The notes under the pieces: generated by a model | The model's input: the letters and a program-made list of their open reading frames with translations, nothing else | Told to the model about the DNA's origin: nothing | Database searches by the model: none | Translations under genes and position numbers: made by a program | From: Halichondria panicea | Lineage: Eukaryota > Porifera > Demospongiae > Suberitida > Halichondriidae | Assembly (NCBI RefSeq): GCF_963675165.1 | Contig: NC_087377.1 | Location: 5,952,042 to 6,016,041 of the forward strand | Length of the DNA stretch: 64,000 nt | Reading direction: 5' to 3' | In this document: in pieces, positions 1-11,670 of the stretch | How the letters are laid out: each line of letters opens with the position of its first letter | How positions within the stretch are numbered: position 1 is the stretch's first letter

Positions 1-56
1 AAAGTTATTGCATAGGCAAATTGCTAAATCGAGGCACGCGTGTCGTACCTCCTCTG
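1..56. repeat. Right end of a palindromic CAGAGG-type MITE
   Basis: The first 56 bases end in the inverted terminus TGTCGTACCTCCTCTG. They resemble the right half of the element at 49401-49553, sharing the stretch 'attgctaaatcgaggcacgcgtg' in close form. The left half lies outside the window. Confidence 0.7.
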
Positions 57-304
57 AGTTGCCACCATTTGCGCATTTTATTTGGGAAATGCCTAACTAG
101 CGTTGCATAATCAGGATTTGCTCGAAATTAATTGGTTGATTCTGGAATTAACTGTTTTCGTTGACCACGAACACCAAGCATAAACAAGTTGCAACTGCTA
201 TGCAAGTAGAGTCGTACTATGTGCAGTATCATAATAATTATACGGACTGTATAATTATAATACGTACTCCTGTGTGAATGTGAATTTTATAATTTACGGC
301 TTAC

Positions 305-426
305 CTGCATGAGTTGTGGCCGGAGGTAGTTAAGGATGTCTTGGTTGGCAGAAGACATGGAATGATTGAGCTGACTCTCTTGGGAAGATATAGAGAGAGG
401 AGACAGAGAGTCACGGCCATCTTCAG
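305..426 (-). CDS. Possible coding exon of a minus-strand gene
   Basis: An open frame on the minus strand runs from a pyrimidine-rich acceptor (AG at 428-427) to a good donor (GTAAGC at 304-299). It encodes a serine/glutamine-rich peptide ending LNYLRPQLMQ. I do not recognise it. It could be a 3' exon of gene B (2891-4035) or part of another gene leaving the left edge. At least two frames are open through the exon, so the phase, and with it the link to gene B, is unresolved. Confidence 0.3.
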
Positions 427-2890
427 CTGTACATGTGGAGAATGATTTGGAAGAAAATTCAGTAGAATACAGGTATGAAATAATACCGAGATTCAGAAAG
501 TATATATGGACACAAGCTGTAAAGTAATCGAGTGTCAATTAATAGTCCATGGCACTTACTTAATAGATATAGCTCTAGCCTCCCAATATACTGGTTTCAA
601 ATGCGTATAGTTAATCAATTGCGAATGACACTGTACATGCAAGCATGAGTGCGTTTCTAACTATTGCATGCGAATGCTCTCTATTTAGGAGGCTTTTGTT
701 TGCAAAATGAGCAATTCGCAATGGCTCGCATTTGAAAACCTGTATAATTGGGTAATACGATAGACTACACAAACTTCATCTGTGGGGCCAAGTACAACTG
801 TTGCAAATACGGACTAATTATTGCTTAGTATCACTGAGAAAGTTTACACAGTCCACAAAAGTCGAAGAGGTGAGGTATTGTGTGAAATGGGTTGGTCCGT
901 GGGTACAGCATAGATACGCCTGTTTGTGTAGGGGGGCTAATGAGTCGTGCAGTTGATACAGGTGATTACTTTGCAAGTTGATTCAACTGTCAGAGAAAAA
1001 AATCTGCCACGTTCAAATTAGAAGTTCACATGCATGCATAGCAATTAAATGTTATTCCTTACAATAATGTTATGCCTAATGCGGAACGCTAAGAATGTGT
1101 CATCATTCATTCCTTGAAAAGAGAAGAAAAAGTCTCACAAAGTTTTCCCACACTTGTACACATGCAATAATAATTTATGTGATTGCGCTGATCAAGACAC
1201 TATAATGTCCTGTCTCGTCAGATTTGAAATATATACCACATGAACTACAGCACTATAAAGTTGGGGTTGCATAATTTCACATGAAAAAAACAGCAGCTCA
1301 GAGCTTAAGGTGGGAAGGGCTATCATGCGGTCAACGTGGTAAGAGGGACTGCTGGATGCACTAGTCCGAGGCCAGAGGCAGGACGGGTATTCACGAGTCC
1401 TCAACATGGATGGGCTCCACGTGGTTAAAATTATAGAGTGCACATGCATAGGACTAGATACATGTAGTTTGATGTCTCAAATCAGAAGTGTGTATATAGC
1501 TATAGCTAGCCCATGCATAGCCAAGCTTCCTAGCCTTTAATTGCTCACTTTATTCTACCACTAAGATTTTAAGAAAATCTTCCACAGGTAAAACTAATAA
1601 CTTGTTGTGTTGAAGCTATCGATGCTGTAACACACCATTTAAGCTAGTTGAACAGACTTAGAATCGCAAGCAAAGAGAACAAACCGTGGAAGAAACAGAT
1701 ACAACACGTGGCACCGCGGTGCACCTCGGGTTAATGACAATAGGAAGTGCAGCAAATTAATGTAAACATTTTCATCATGATAATAATTATTATCATTATG
1801 TGTAATAATAATAATTATTAGCTAGATATAATAATTATACATTGTAGTAGCTTTAGTTATTGTGCCTTTGACACATCTACAGAAGCATCAGCAGCGGGTG
1901 CTTTTATTGCTATAATTATATGATGCCAATAATAATTATGGAGAGTGCTGTAAGTCTTTTTCTAAGAGGTACTTTAATTTCACAGTCAATATACAAAATA
2001 AATGAGCCATGTATTTACTTCTGTATCAATACTCAACGTACATGTACCTGTGATGTTGGCTGCACTGAAGTCAGTAGAATCTTCTTCCTATATAGGAGTA
2101 ACAGTTGGCACATGGGGATGTTTAGTTAATATATTGATATAGTATTTGTAATGTAAGTTTGCCTGAATCATCTACGTACCATTTCCCTTCATTTTCCATT
2201 TACACAACCATGCAGATAATAATTTTATTATGGTCTATGTCTGCCATTGCCATTTCTAAGGAAGTGTTGTCACGCTTGGCTGTAACCTAATATCCATTAT
2301 CATATTACCTCCATGCTGGCACCAAAAAACTTCAGGCCAGGTTATTTGGAATAGTTGTACAATCATGTCTAATAATTATACATTAGCTGATGAAATAATT
2401 ACACAGAGGAGCCTGTATAAACTTGCCGATGTACGTTATTTTTACCAGATGCAAACTTATCCTCCCACATGACCTCAGGCTATTGAGGAGAATAAGCTAT
2501 TTGCTTAATGATCACTGAACTCAAAGTGTAAGGAATGTGAACTGCAATTTGATACTGCTTTATGCACACAGTTACCCTCCTAAAGACACATTGCTTAGTC
2601 CAATTGTCTACCTTCAGTTTACCCAGGCATGAAGCTGGTTGCACACACAAACAGCAGATGATTTTATGTTTCTGCTACCAGTATCACAACAAAATATTCA
2701 ACGCTAAACAGGAGCTCAATCATGCAAAGATACAATAATATATATAGGTCATTAATTGTATCGCACCAAAATGAAATCATAGCTAAAATTATAATACTTG
2801 TCTCTCCTATAAAATAAAAATCTCCATTTGAAAAACCCTCTACACGCATAATATGAGTGCGGAGGGTAAAAATAGAGATTATAATCTCTT
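427..2890. other. Non-coding stretch with short repeat ends
   Basis: No convincing exon is visible; the open frames are short and have no domain pattern. A terminus with 'caccgcggtgcacctcggg' lies near 1710-1730. The 3' end of the R1 repeat family (gcatcagcagcgggtgctttt) lies near 1885-1905. AT-rich ataattatt runs fill 1780-1850. Confidence 0.5.
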
Positions 2891-2899
2891 TTACCCTCT
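2862..2899. repeat. 38-base near-perfect hairpin at the 3' end of gene B
   Basis: GAGGGTAAAA followed by AGAGATTATAATCTCT and TTTTACCCTC forms an almost perfect inverted repeat. It overlaps the TAA that ends the third gene B exon at 2891-2893. It may be a tiny mobile-element relic or an RNA hairpin at a transcript end. Confidence 0.55.
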
Positions 2900-4035
2900 T
2901 TGTGTGCTGAGTTGTATTATAGATGCTTTTACCGTTATATTTGAGTGTAGGGTCATTTCCAGTGGATCTTTCTCAGCTTTCACAACAACTCCAGGATTGA
3001 TATTTGACCCAGTCACCATGGAAACAGTTCCAGGGAACATGATCGGTATTTGAGAACCAGAGGCCGGTATTAGCTCAATGTTGGAATTAGAGCGTTTAAG
3101 TTCACCATTCTCTGAGTGGAGGTGAATTTGGCAATTGACGGTGAAATTTACAACACCATTTGACGATGTAGGTGTAACAGCTGACACTTCAGATGCTTGA
3201 AGTGCCTGTAAATTAATAGAAGAGAAATTATTTATATAAAACAGCTGATTTGGTATACTGTTGTACTGGTCTCGGAAAATGACAAGTTTTTGCAAAAATG
3301 CAATCGTTATACAGTAGGCGTACTTTAATAGTAGCGGTGGTGATTAAAATTTATCTCTACAGCTACACACATCAAGGTAACTTGCTGTTTCATTGTTCAA
3401 CGTTTTCCCTTCATTTCTCTTTCCACTTCGCCAGCTTGCCCATTGTCCTTTATTACTGCTAGACTTCAAATCATAGAAAGGACTAGTAGCTTCCTTCTTG
3501 TTTGGAGAATTCTTGCTGGGATTTTTGTCTGTTGATGCAACACTACTGAAATGTTGTGCAGATCTTGGTAAGGACGAGCTCATCCTTGGCTGATTCAAAT
3601 CCGAGAATCTTTGACAACCTTCTGTGAGGGAAAAACTAGACTGCCCTGTAGTAGTATCAACCGTGGTGATCAGAAAGCTATGATGTTCTTCATCATCAGA
3701 GTCTTCTCCTTCACTTGGACTGCACCGATCATCTTGTGGAACTCGCTCGGGAGTCATGCTAAATGGATCCGTCAGTTGTGAGATCGAAGCTCCTGTAACA
3801 GCAAACATGCGTGTGCAACATTATCATGTACAACAGTACACATACATCTAGCTACGTATACAGAGTCATAAATTAATTAGAGCTGACACATATTAAAGAG
3901 CACAAGTACAAGTTAAAGTTCTATCAAATTACCTGCGAAAGTTGATTGGCTGTATGTAGACTGGGATGCCAAACTTGGTGTTTGATACCACCAAGGTGTG
4001 TTGGGATCTCCAGTAGTGAAATTAGATCGAGCCAT
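2891..4035 (-). CDS. Gene B: unrecognised acidic/serine-rich protein, divergent to gene A
   Basis: Exon 1 (4035-3933) starts at an ATG and encodes a segment containing TPWWYQTPSLASQS. It ends at a GTAATT donor in phase 1. Exon 2 starts at 3792 after a good acceptor and keeps the frame. It encodes a low-complexity region with an acidic patch (SEGEDSDDEE) and many Ser, Lys and Asn residues, and reaches a stop at 3344. Exon 3 (3205-2891) has a strong acceptor (ttctcttctattaatttacag) in phase 0 and encodes 104 residues with beta-like alternation, ending at TAA. Joining exons 2 and 3 needs a weak phase-0 donor (GTGTGT after 3371), giving about 279 residues. Without it, exon 2 ends a 183-residue protein. 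No family is recognised. The 340-base gap to the ATG of gene A suggests a shared divergent promoter. Confidence 0.5.
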
Positions 4036-4375
4036 TGCAGACAGTGCTGTAGTGCATACAAATAACTAGATACATCTAAGAGGATAATTATATTAAACTA
4101 CCGGTAAATCACTTAGATCTATGTTATAATTACCTAATGTTATTTCTTTTCAGTGTCCAGACACTTGTGTCAATGGTTTCTTTAGTTATAACTGGCAATA
4201 AACTGTAGACTCAAATAGTCTATGTTCACACACACCTTCCTGCTTGATGCCATTCTGCGAAGTTGCAAGCACAATTATTCTACTCCCACTCAACCACAAA
4301 GACGTTGTCAGTGCATTATCATCTACTTCTATAACGATCTTAACCGCTTGGTAGTCACGCCCAACATAAGAAAAC
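4036..4375. promoter_or_regulatory. Probable bidirectional promoter between genes B and A
   Basis: Only 340 bases separate the divergent start codons of gene B (4035, minus) and gene A (4376, plus). This is inferred from gene arrangement; no TATA box or defined factor site is claimed. Short reading frames inside it on both strands look like chance. Confidence 0.45.
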
Positions 4376-7300
4376 ATGTCCACTTCACCCGAGTATCTAG
4401 CCTTCAAAGAAGCTTACTACAAGCTCTCTCTATCTCTGAGCCACCCTGAAGTGCTGGCGGGTCTGCTATGGTCCAATGGATTTATCACACCAATGGAGAA
4501 ACATGATGCACAGGATGTATCAAAGATGGCCAGAGTTAGAGCTACAGTTCTTTTGGATGTGATAGCAAATAAGATTGAGCTTCAGGCGGAAAAATTGAAA
4601 CAGTTTGTTACCATTCTCAAACAAGACACTTCACTCAAAGACTTGGCAATGATTCTCGAACCTAGTACGTAAACGTACACCAGATCTAGTGTGTACATAT
4701 TGATTCAATGTGCCAGCAAACTGAGCAATGCTTTTTAATCAGTCTGTTTTCATTTATTTGGTTAGTTTTCTGCCCGCATAACTTGTTCATTAGCTGTACA
4801 ATGTCTGTACATTAGGTACATATATGTCGGTATGCATAATTATTGGTAGTAGTACTAATTATTATGTTTTCCCTTTTTTTCCCGTAGCTCGTGAAGAACC
4901 TCAGTTGTCCGCTTCTCAACCACGAGGTGTGTGTGATAGCGTGTCTCTATTACTCTCTATTCTCTATTACTCTCTATTGAATGTGTGTTGACGAAGGCTT
5001 TTTTTTATCACAAATTCCATTGCTGAGACATTTGTTTTGATTCGTACATTCCCACAATTGTTTTGTAGTGAGTACTAACGGCAAGTCTGAAGAACAAATG
5101 AAAGTATGGCTGAAAGAAATTGGACTAAGGGATCGAGACATCGAACTACTGATAGGTAACGAATATTTGTACTAGCTGCAGACACATTGGAAAAGTATGT
5201 CCTGAATATTTCCATGTACTACTTACGGGAGTCATTTGGACACTTACATGTACACCACTGTCGTATTTAGCATCTGCAATCTTTATTATCATGTACACGT
5301 GTGCTGTATATATAAATGATTATGTCATTTTCAGATGAGGGGTTTGGAACTGGTCCTGGATTCATGACACTAGAGAAAGAGGATATTGATGATATGAAGT
5401 TTACGAAAGGCGGAAAAAAGCTACTGTTAAACAAAATTTCTACAAATTCAGAAACGGAAACAGTTTCCATGGATACCACTCCCACATTAGTTAGACCCTT
5501 GGCAGGAGGTGTGTAATAAAGAAGTTCAACAGTTATTTATTAAGATGAGTACTGTACATAATAGCTACATGTAGGTCTAGTATGAGAGTCATGATGTGTA
5601 GGAATGTAGTTCACTCATACATACACACAGTCCCACCCTCCACACTACTACCAGAATCAAGCACTGCAGACGAAATATGTGATGAAATAGGGTTGCCCCC
5701 TTACGTACTGGACACCGAATTCCCTGACCACTACTCAGTAAATCTCTCATTCGCAAAATTAATCCCAGATTGGAAAGTGTTTGCACAAGGTCTTGGACTA
5801 TCCCCTCAGGATATACGAGGAATAGAGACAAACATTAGCCTGACTATTATGATGCAAAGTACTGAGACTATTAATATTTGGAAGAGCCGTTTTGGATTCA
5901 AGGCTCGCTACAGGATGTTGGTGGATGTGGCATTGCAACACAGACTGTTGAATTTGGCAAGACAGTTTTGTAGACTCTTACAGAGTAAGTCCAACGTACC
6001 TTATTGGCTGTATTGTTTTATGTGCAATATACACCTGTATACTGTCTACTTTTGCACGGTTTTGACACAGCACTCATGTATTCGTACATGTGCGATGTGT
6101 AGGTTGATTGTACTTTACTTAGCCCATTACTTGAGAATATATCATTTTGTATCTGACTTTTTGCTGGCTAAGATCTACTGTCCTCAACAAACCTAGTGTT
6201 ATCGACTTGTGGTTTTTAAAGTGATGCGTTTTGCAGCTACCATAAATTATAATACATTCGTCATAATTTTCCCCTATAGAAATGGTGGGCAGAGCTCCAG
6301 TAGAACCTGTTAGTTCAAGACAACCTGGTGAGACACGGAGTACATGCACATGTAATGGTTACATACATTGTAGCTCCGAGATGGCCATGAGAGCTAGTGT
6401 TTACTAGAAAACACCAACTGTTGTCGGTTAACTCTGTTGCATGAGCCATATCGCCCTCCCTGGTGGCGTACTCCTGTACATATATATAATTACATTACAG
6501 CCAAACAAAAGCATGTACAATGTAATTCTACACATGTCTCAACGATGAATTTCTCCAAATTTGGTTTAGTTTTAGTAGTGGACAGTAGATTGTCAGCTAG
6601 ATTAATCCATTTAACGTCTTAATTAAGGGCCAGCTGTTTGAAGTGTATTGATCATGATTTTCATATCAATTAAATTTGCACACCCTTGTATATAAATCTG
6701 TTTGTGATCAACAAGCATGCAACATGTACAATCTCTTACACATTATTTTGTGGATCGCACACCCGTCGCTTGTGAACCTTTTCACATGTATTACACACAG
6801 CTAAATTGGTAAGTATGGAAGTCTCACTCGATTCTCTGCTAGTTGCACTCGAACCATTACACTTCTCAAGGAGCTACAATGGACAGTTGTCTAGAGCACT
6901 ACGTGTACCTGACTCAAAACTGAGCGAGTTTGAGGCTAACAATTACAATGATATCCGTCAAGTTAGAACTGAGATCTTGAAAGAGTGGTTGAGACAAGGT
7001 GAAGACGTATCATGGCATACAGTGGCTGCTGCTGTGCTGAGAATTGGCGATCGGGCTCTGTCGAGGAAACTAATGGGTGAGTATGTTTCAGTGCAATACA
7101 ATAATTACGCAAATGCATTGTAGTTATACAACAGCACCGATTGTTATCCGAGGTGTGTAGGCGGTCATGGGTATAGTAGTCGGTTGGTTTGTCTATCTGT
7201 TTGTTTGTGATTGCTCACCTGGATACCATAGCAGTGAGGGTCAGCATGGATATAGCCTTCACACAATAAGTTATATAGTTTTAATAGTGGCAGATTTTGA

Positions 7301-9921
7301 TGTTAAAGCTTCGTTGTCAATAAAAGCAAGCAAAAACTAAGCTGGCTACTGTGAGCCTACTCCGGTCCCACTACATGCCAGCAAAAATGTTCATCATGTA
7401 TTAAAGCTATATTGCTAATAGCTAGTAGCTTAATACGCCTCGGTGCGCATGCGCAAGCGAGGTATACGGTAGTGTGTCTAGACTGCTACAGCTGCTCAAG
7501 GATCAATGTGAAGTTCAAGTAAGCGTTTATATAGGTTTCTAGTTATGTTTTCTTGGATTTTTATTCGTAAATAATACTTCGTTCTTGAGTAATGCCTAGT
7601 TTTGCTTACTTGGAATTCCATTGCAGTTTTTTCAGAAGAGTGCGTGGCAAAACTTGTCCATGGAGTGTTGCTACTCTACTTAGTACTTAGCTTTGCACTA
7701 GAATGCTAGCTATTGGTAGCTGCAAGAGTGAGAAGAGAGCTGCTAGGCTCTGCTGCAGAGGAGGTACGACACGCGGTTGGCTGCTATTTCTTAAGTGAAG
7801 GCAAAGAAGTCGTTAAAAATGCATTCCAATGATGACATTCAGCTGGTGGCAAGTAAGAGACACTTTTAGAGCATAAAACCCAGTGAATTTGTTACTGGCT
7901 AGTAGCTAGAGTTTTTTACAAGTAGAGATTAGATTTGTTGTAAGAACCAAGACTCAGATGTTGGCAGTGATCCTATCCTGAATGCAGGCACGGAATACTT
8001 CTTAAACACTCTAAAACAGAAATACAATAATATCTCAAAATCTAAGTGGTAGTTAAAATTGGTTGAAAAGCTATTTCACATCAGCATAAGCCCAACAATC
8101 AACCAGCCTGATCTTAGAAACGTCAAGTGTATTTCTTGAAAGATACACGCCAAACCAAACCAAATCCACTATCAAAGTACACACTGACAGTCTTGAATGA
8201 TATTCATGCACAAGTTAAAATAATCATTTTGGTTGGTCATGTGACCGTGTCGTACCTCCTCTGGCTCTGCTGGTGCAGTTCATTTTAGACTTGTACTTTT
8301 GGCATCGATCGTTTTTGACAACATAGTTGATCATTACCCACTCCTTGAGTTTCTTTGCAGCAAAAATATAATGTTCATCATGATATCAAGGGTGTATGAA
8401 GAGAAGAGGGCATGCAACTACAATCTATCAAATTACAAATGGGAGGGGCGTGTGCACTAAAAATAGATTGCACGTGCACTTACTCCATAATAGTCACCAA
8501 GCCAGCTAGCTAGCTAGCACTGTACTGTTGGGTAGAGGTAGCCACAAGGTCAACAAGCGGAAGAGAAGGACCAATGCTACAATGTAGACTAGAAGTAGCC
8601 ATTGATCATTAATTTTGCGGTAATTTCTAGTATAACAGTGTTCACGCCCACTATCATGCCTATTTACCTGTGGGTGGTTGGCTAAATATAGTATATCCTG
8701 CTGACTCATCAGTATTTTGACGACTACACAGTATACATTGCGAGTTGCATGCCCTCTTCTCTTCATATGCCCTTGATGATATATAATGAGTGTATAGCTA
8801 AAATAGCTATAGTAGCTGTATATTATGTACATGTAGCTTTGAAACCTCCACCGAGGCATTAGCACCCGCGGTGCTTTCATTGATTCAGCACTTAAAGAAC
8901 CAGCTCTAACTCTGCTTTACAAGGTTCCTGGTTCTAAAATTATTCTAAAATTACTTTACCTGACATGAACTTTGATGTGGGACGGAGTTCGGCAACTTAC
9001 TCTACCTCGCCTGCGCATGCGCACACCGAGGCATAATTAATTTGGGGCGAGCGAAGCAAGTTTCTCACCTAGTGTTCAACGTTGAGATTTTGTCTGTGTG
9101 TCTGTCTGTTATGGACCAGCACGATATTCGTTTTTCGTACTCGTGACCCTTTACCAACTTTTACGTGAATTGCTTCATGGGCACAATAGCTATAGCTACA
9201 CTCATCAGCAACGAAGCTCAGACAAGACACAGACACTCTTGATGCCACAGGCAAACCTACAGCAGGTCAGAGAAGCTTAGCCTGAGATCACACAGGCACG
9301 CCTGCAGGAGGTCACAGCAACTCATTCGCTATTTTTCATCAATGATAGGTCACAGTAAATCACTAAATACCTTGTCTACTTATGTTCAGCATAGTCTTGT
9401 GTCTTTTGATAATAAACCTGCTAGCTCAACAGGACAACAACGAGACCAGACACTACGGCAGGTCAGAATACCTCAAATGGAAACTTCTGAGGTCACACAT
9501 GTACCTTTGCAACATTTAGTCAGAGCAGCTTATTACTTGCCAATTAAGCCATGATAAATATACTTGTTAGCCTTGTAACTAAAGCTCAGACGAGACACAG
9601 ACTCTTGAGGCCACAGGCACACCTGCAGTAAAACAAACCTTGCCGGCTTGGTCACAATAAACATGCAAAACAAACAACTTTGAAACTACTTTTGCATCCG
9701 ACATGCAGTTCAGTCTCAGCTATGGTCTCAGAGTCACTAGCTAAATGGGGCTGGTAACTGATCACATGAACAAAGTGCATCAAATTAAACACAGATAAAC
9801 TCAAATGCTTCAGCTCGCCCCATGACACGTTACGTACCTTGCTGCGTCACTCTAGTTATGTGTAGTTGTAACAGTGAATCACGATCTTTTTATTTTTGCA
9901 GCCTATAGAAGTCCAGAATGA
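4376..9921 (+). CDS. Gene A: CARD-like / SAM-like / death domain / death domain adaptor
   Basis: Proposed exons are 4376-4664, 4888-4926, 5069-5155, 5335-5508, 5631-5984, 6295-6327, 6801-7076 and 9902-9921. All internal joins are phase 1, and the sum is 1272 nt, an intact frame of 423 residues plus TGA. Residues about 5-92 form an all-helical CARD-like domain (GFITPMEKHDAQDVSKMARV, then LKQFVTIL). Residues about 112-175 read as a SAM domain (VWLKEIGLRDRDIELLI, DEGFGTGPG, LEKEDIDDM, GGKKLLLNKI) split by an intron after LLI. Residues about 225-312 are a death domain (IPDWKVFAQGLGLSPQDI, then INIWKSRFGFKARYRML). Residues about 330-416 are a second one (ILKEWLRQGEDVSWHTVAAA). Short P/S-rich exons link the modules. 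The tiny last exon (AYRSPE, stop) lies 2.8 kb downstream across repeats and is the weakest part. Likely a cytoplasmic signalling adaptor; no catalytic domain is seen. Confidence 0.7.
7140..7370 (+). repeat. Repeat family R2, end fragment in the last intron of gene A
   Basis: The stretch from 'gttatccgaggtgtgtaggc' through 'gggtatagtagtcgg', the Gtttg-rich run and 'ggcagattttgatgttaaagc' is matched in inverted orientation at about 22010-22235. Two dispersed copies and the absence of an open frame make it a non-autonomous repeat. Confidence 0.6.
7756..8263. mobile_element. 508-bp CAGAGGAGGTACGAC element with 9-bp target duplication
   Basis: Termini are CAGAGGAGGTACGACACG and the inverse CGTGTCGTACCTCCTCTG. 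The 9-mer GCTCTGCTG lies at 7747-7755 and again at 8264-8272, a perfect target-site duplication. No transposase frame is inside, so the element is non-autonomous. A 9-bp duplication points to Mutator-like mobilisation. Confidence 0.85.
8387..8775. mobile_element. MITE with GAAGAGGGCATGCAACT termini
   Basis: The left arm (ggtgtatgaagagaagaggg then catgcaact) is the inverse of the right arm at about 8743-8774. One-sided relatives start near 32024 and 54373 (agggcgtataaaagaagagg). No protein frame is present. Confidence 0.7.
9005..9045 (-). repeat. R1 5' terminus only
   Basis: Bases reading 'tacctcgcctgcgcatgcgc acaccgaggcata' are the inverted 5' end of R1. The rest of the element is absent; it abuts the element that starts near 9047. 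Confidence 0.55.
9047..9826. mobile_element. Approximately 780-bp element with imperfect GGGGCGAGC ends
   Basis: The left end ggggcgagcgaagcaag and right end cttcagctcgcccc are imperfect inverted repeats. The interior carries degenerate copies of a 'cacaggca-acctgcaggaggtcac' motif. The short plus-strand frames here come from that motif and have no domain. Confidence 0.45.
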
Positions 9922-10896
9922 TGACTAACCCCGCCTCCCTACGGACTGAATCTCTAGTGCATGTGGTGAAGACCGATCCTCTTTGTGTGTACTTTCCTTC
10001 AGGGACACTGTTTTCTTAATTATTATGACTGTACATATGTAGCTATGTTATTGTTTGATGAATGATGATAATGATGATACTGTTCATCAGTTTTTTATAC
10101 TTATTATACAAAATGATAACAGATTAAAAAAGATTGAGTAAAATTATGGCATGCATGGACATTAGCCTCGTTCCCAGGAGGCCTTACTTTTTTTGCTGTT
10201 GTCATTGTAAAAATAGACAAAATGAGGCAGCAAAGAAAGAAATGGGCGTACTTAAGTCCAGCCTCGATTCCGGGCCAGGCCACTCTAGCGAGAGGGGCTG
10301 GGATCGAGGCTAAGCTATATAATTATACGTCTATTTCTTCTTTTATTCCTCCAATTAATGTATTTTAATCTGCCTGGATTCGAGGCTAATATTGTAGAAC
10401 CTAGCGTTATTTTAGAGACAACTCGGCTGGGAACGTTCCGTACCGTATAATTATGATTTCCCCCCACGGCCCCGTGGATTATCGAGGTGGATTATTGGCT
10501 GTGTACATGTAGCTGAGATTATTATAGAGCTAGAGAGGACTGGACCTTGGACTAGACCAGATCGAGAGACCCGTGTCCTTATTTCTGTGCTACCCATCAG
10601 CTAGGTAGGTCAATTAATTAGGCTATCAGCAAGTCTAGGTGTTAACCATGTAGCTCTATATCTGTGTGCATGTGTGTGTGTGTGTGTGTGTGTGTACTGC
10701 TATTCGGAGGGGCCTGGGCCATTTGTGACAAAAATGGGTAGTAGTAACTTAACTACCAAGACTTGTTTCTGGCCTTAAGTGCTGCATGCCATTAGATAAC
10801 TGAGTGGTGATACCATAGATTGAAGAGAGAGGGATTGGCAACGGAACACCCTCGAAGTACCATCTGTGTTTCCCCTAATCGAGGCTAATATTTCTA
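9922..10896. other. Intergenic stretch between gene A and the MULE
   Basis: It holds a possible 3' UTR of gene A with AT-rich tail sequence near 10080-10140. A small palindromic 'cctcgattccgggcc ... gggatcgaggct' element lies at 10260-10312, a (TG)n run near 10669-10696, and one arm of the CATAGATTGAARRGA family near 10814-10850. No gene is seen. Confidence 0.5.
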
Positions 10897-11178
10897 CGCT
10901 GTGTCTACTGAACCGGCACCGGTATCGCAATTTATTACACTTACAGGACCGTCACCGGCGCTACTGCACTGTAGAACAGAGTACCGTCACCGGTAGCCAG
11001 TACAGATCTACTTGTAGGACCGGCTTGTGCTTTCTTGTGAGCTAGCTAGCTAGCTAAAGTGCATGAACAGTATCTATTCTCTCTCATGTCCTGTTGTTGT
11101 GAAGCTTTATTTAGAAAAAGTACATGGGTCATCAATACAATAAAAATCACTGCAAAATTTAATTATTATTATTATTCT

Positions 11179-11632
11179 TTAGTTTGAGGCTGCCTGGTAA
11201 CAGGAACGACAGAACCAGTTCTTTGCCTTGGGCCTCTTCAGAAGACCAACACAACTGAAGTGAAACCAAAGCAAACACGATTCACACGCAATAGAATCCC
11301 CTGACGTCTTCGAATTTAAGTCGTGATGGCATATGTTGCACACCCAGGTCATCTTCTTGTGCTTTTGTTTTACGACTTGTTCAACTAACATCCAGGCTTC
11401 ATACGTGTAATATTTACGAATTGTTTGCACTTGTACATTTTCATCCGCAACTGCATCGGTTATCTTTTCTGGTCTACATTCGACATGTTCCTCTTCTATT
11501 AAAACTCCCTGCTTTAGAGCTGGCTCTGTGACTTTCTTGTCAACAAACCATAACAGCATCACTGTGGAACAATGAATAATAAGCATCATGTTTTACAACA
11601 CAAAAATACATCAAACGCTGCGTACATAAGAC

Positions 11633-11670
<38 letters not shown>

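Larger units (their letters stand above)
7437..8881 (+). mobile_element. R1 repeat split by two nested insertions
   Basis: R1 starts with CCTCGGTGCGCATGCGC and ends with CACCGAGGCATTAGCACC then a GCGGTGCTTTCATT tail. The ends carry the short inverted repeat ATGCCTCGGTG. The copy at 27108-27648 shows the element uninterrupted at about 540 bp. Here a 508-bp CAGAGG element (7756-8263) and an approximately 390-bp GAAGAGGGCATGCAACT element (8387-8775) have inserted into it. All lie in the last intron of gene A. Confidence 0.75.

Noticed and set aside
9342-9554. Additional coding exon for gene A
   Set aside because: The frame is built from repeated 'cacaggca / caggtcaga' motifs inside a mobile element, and its phase does not fit.
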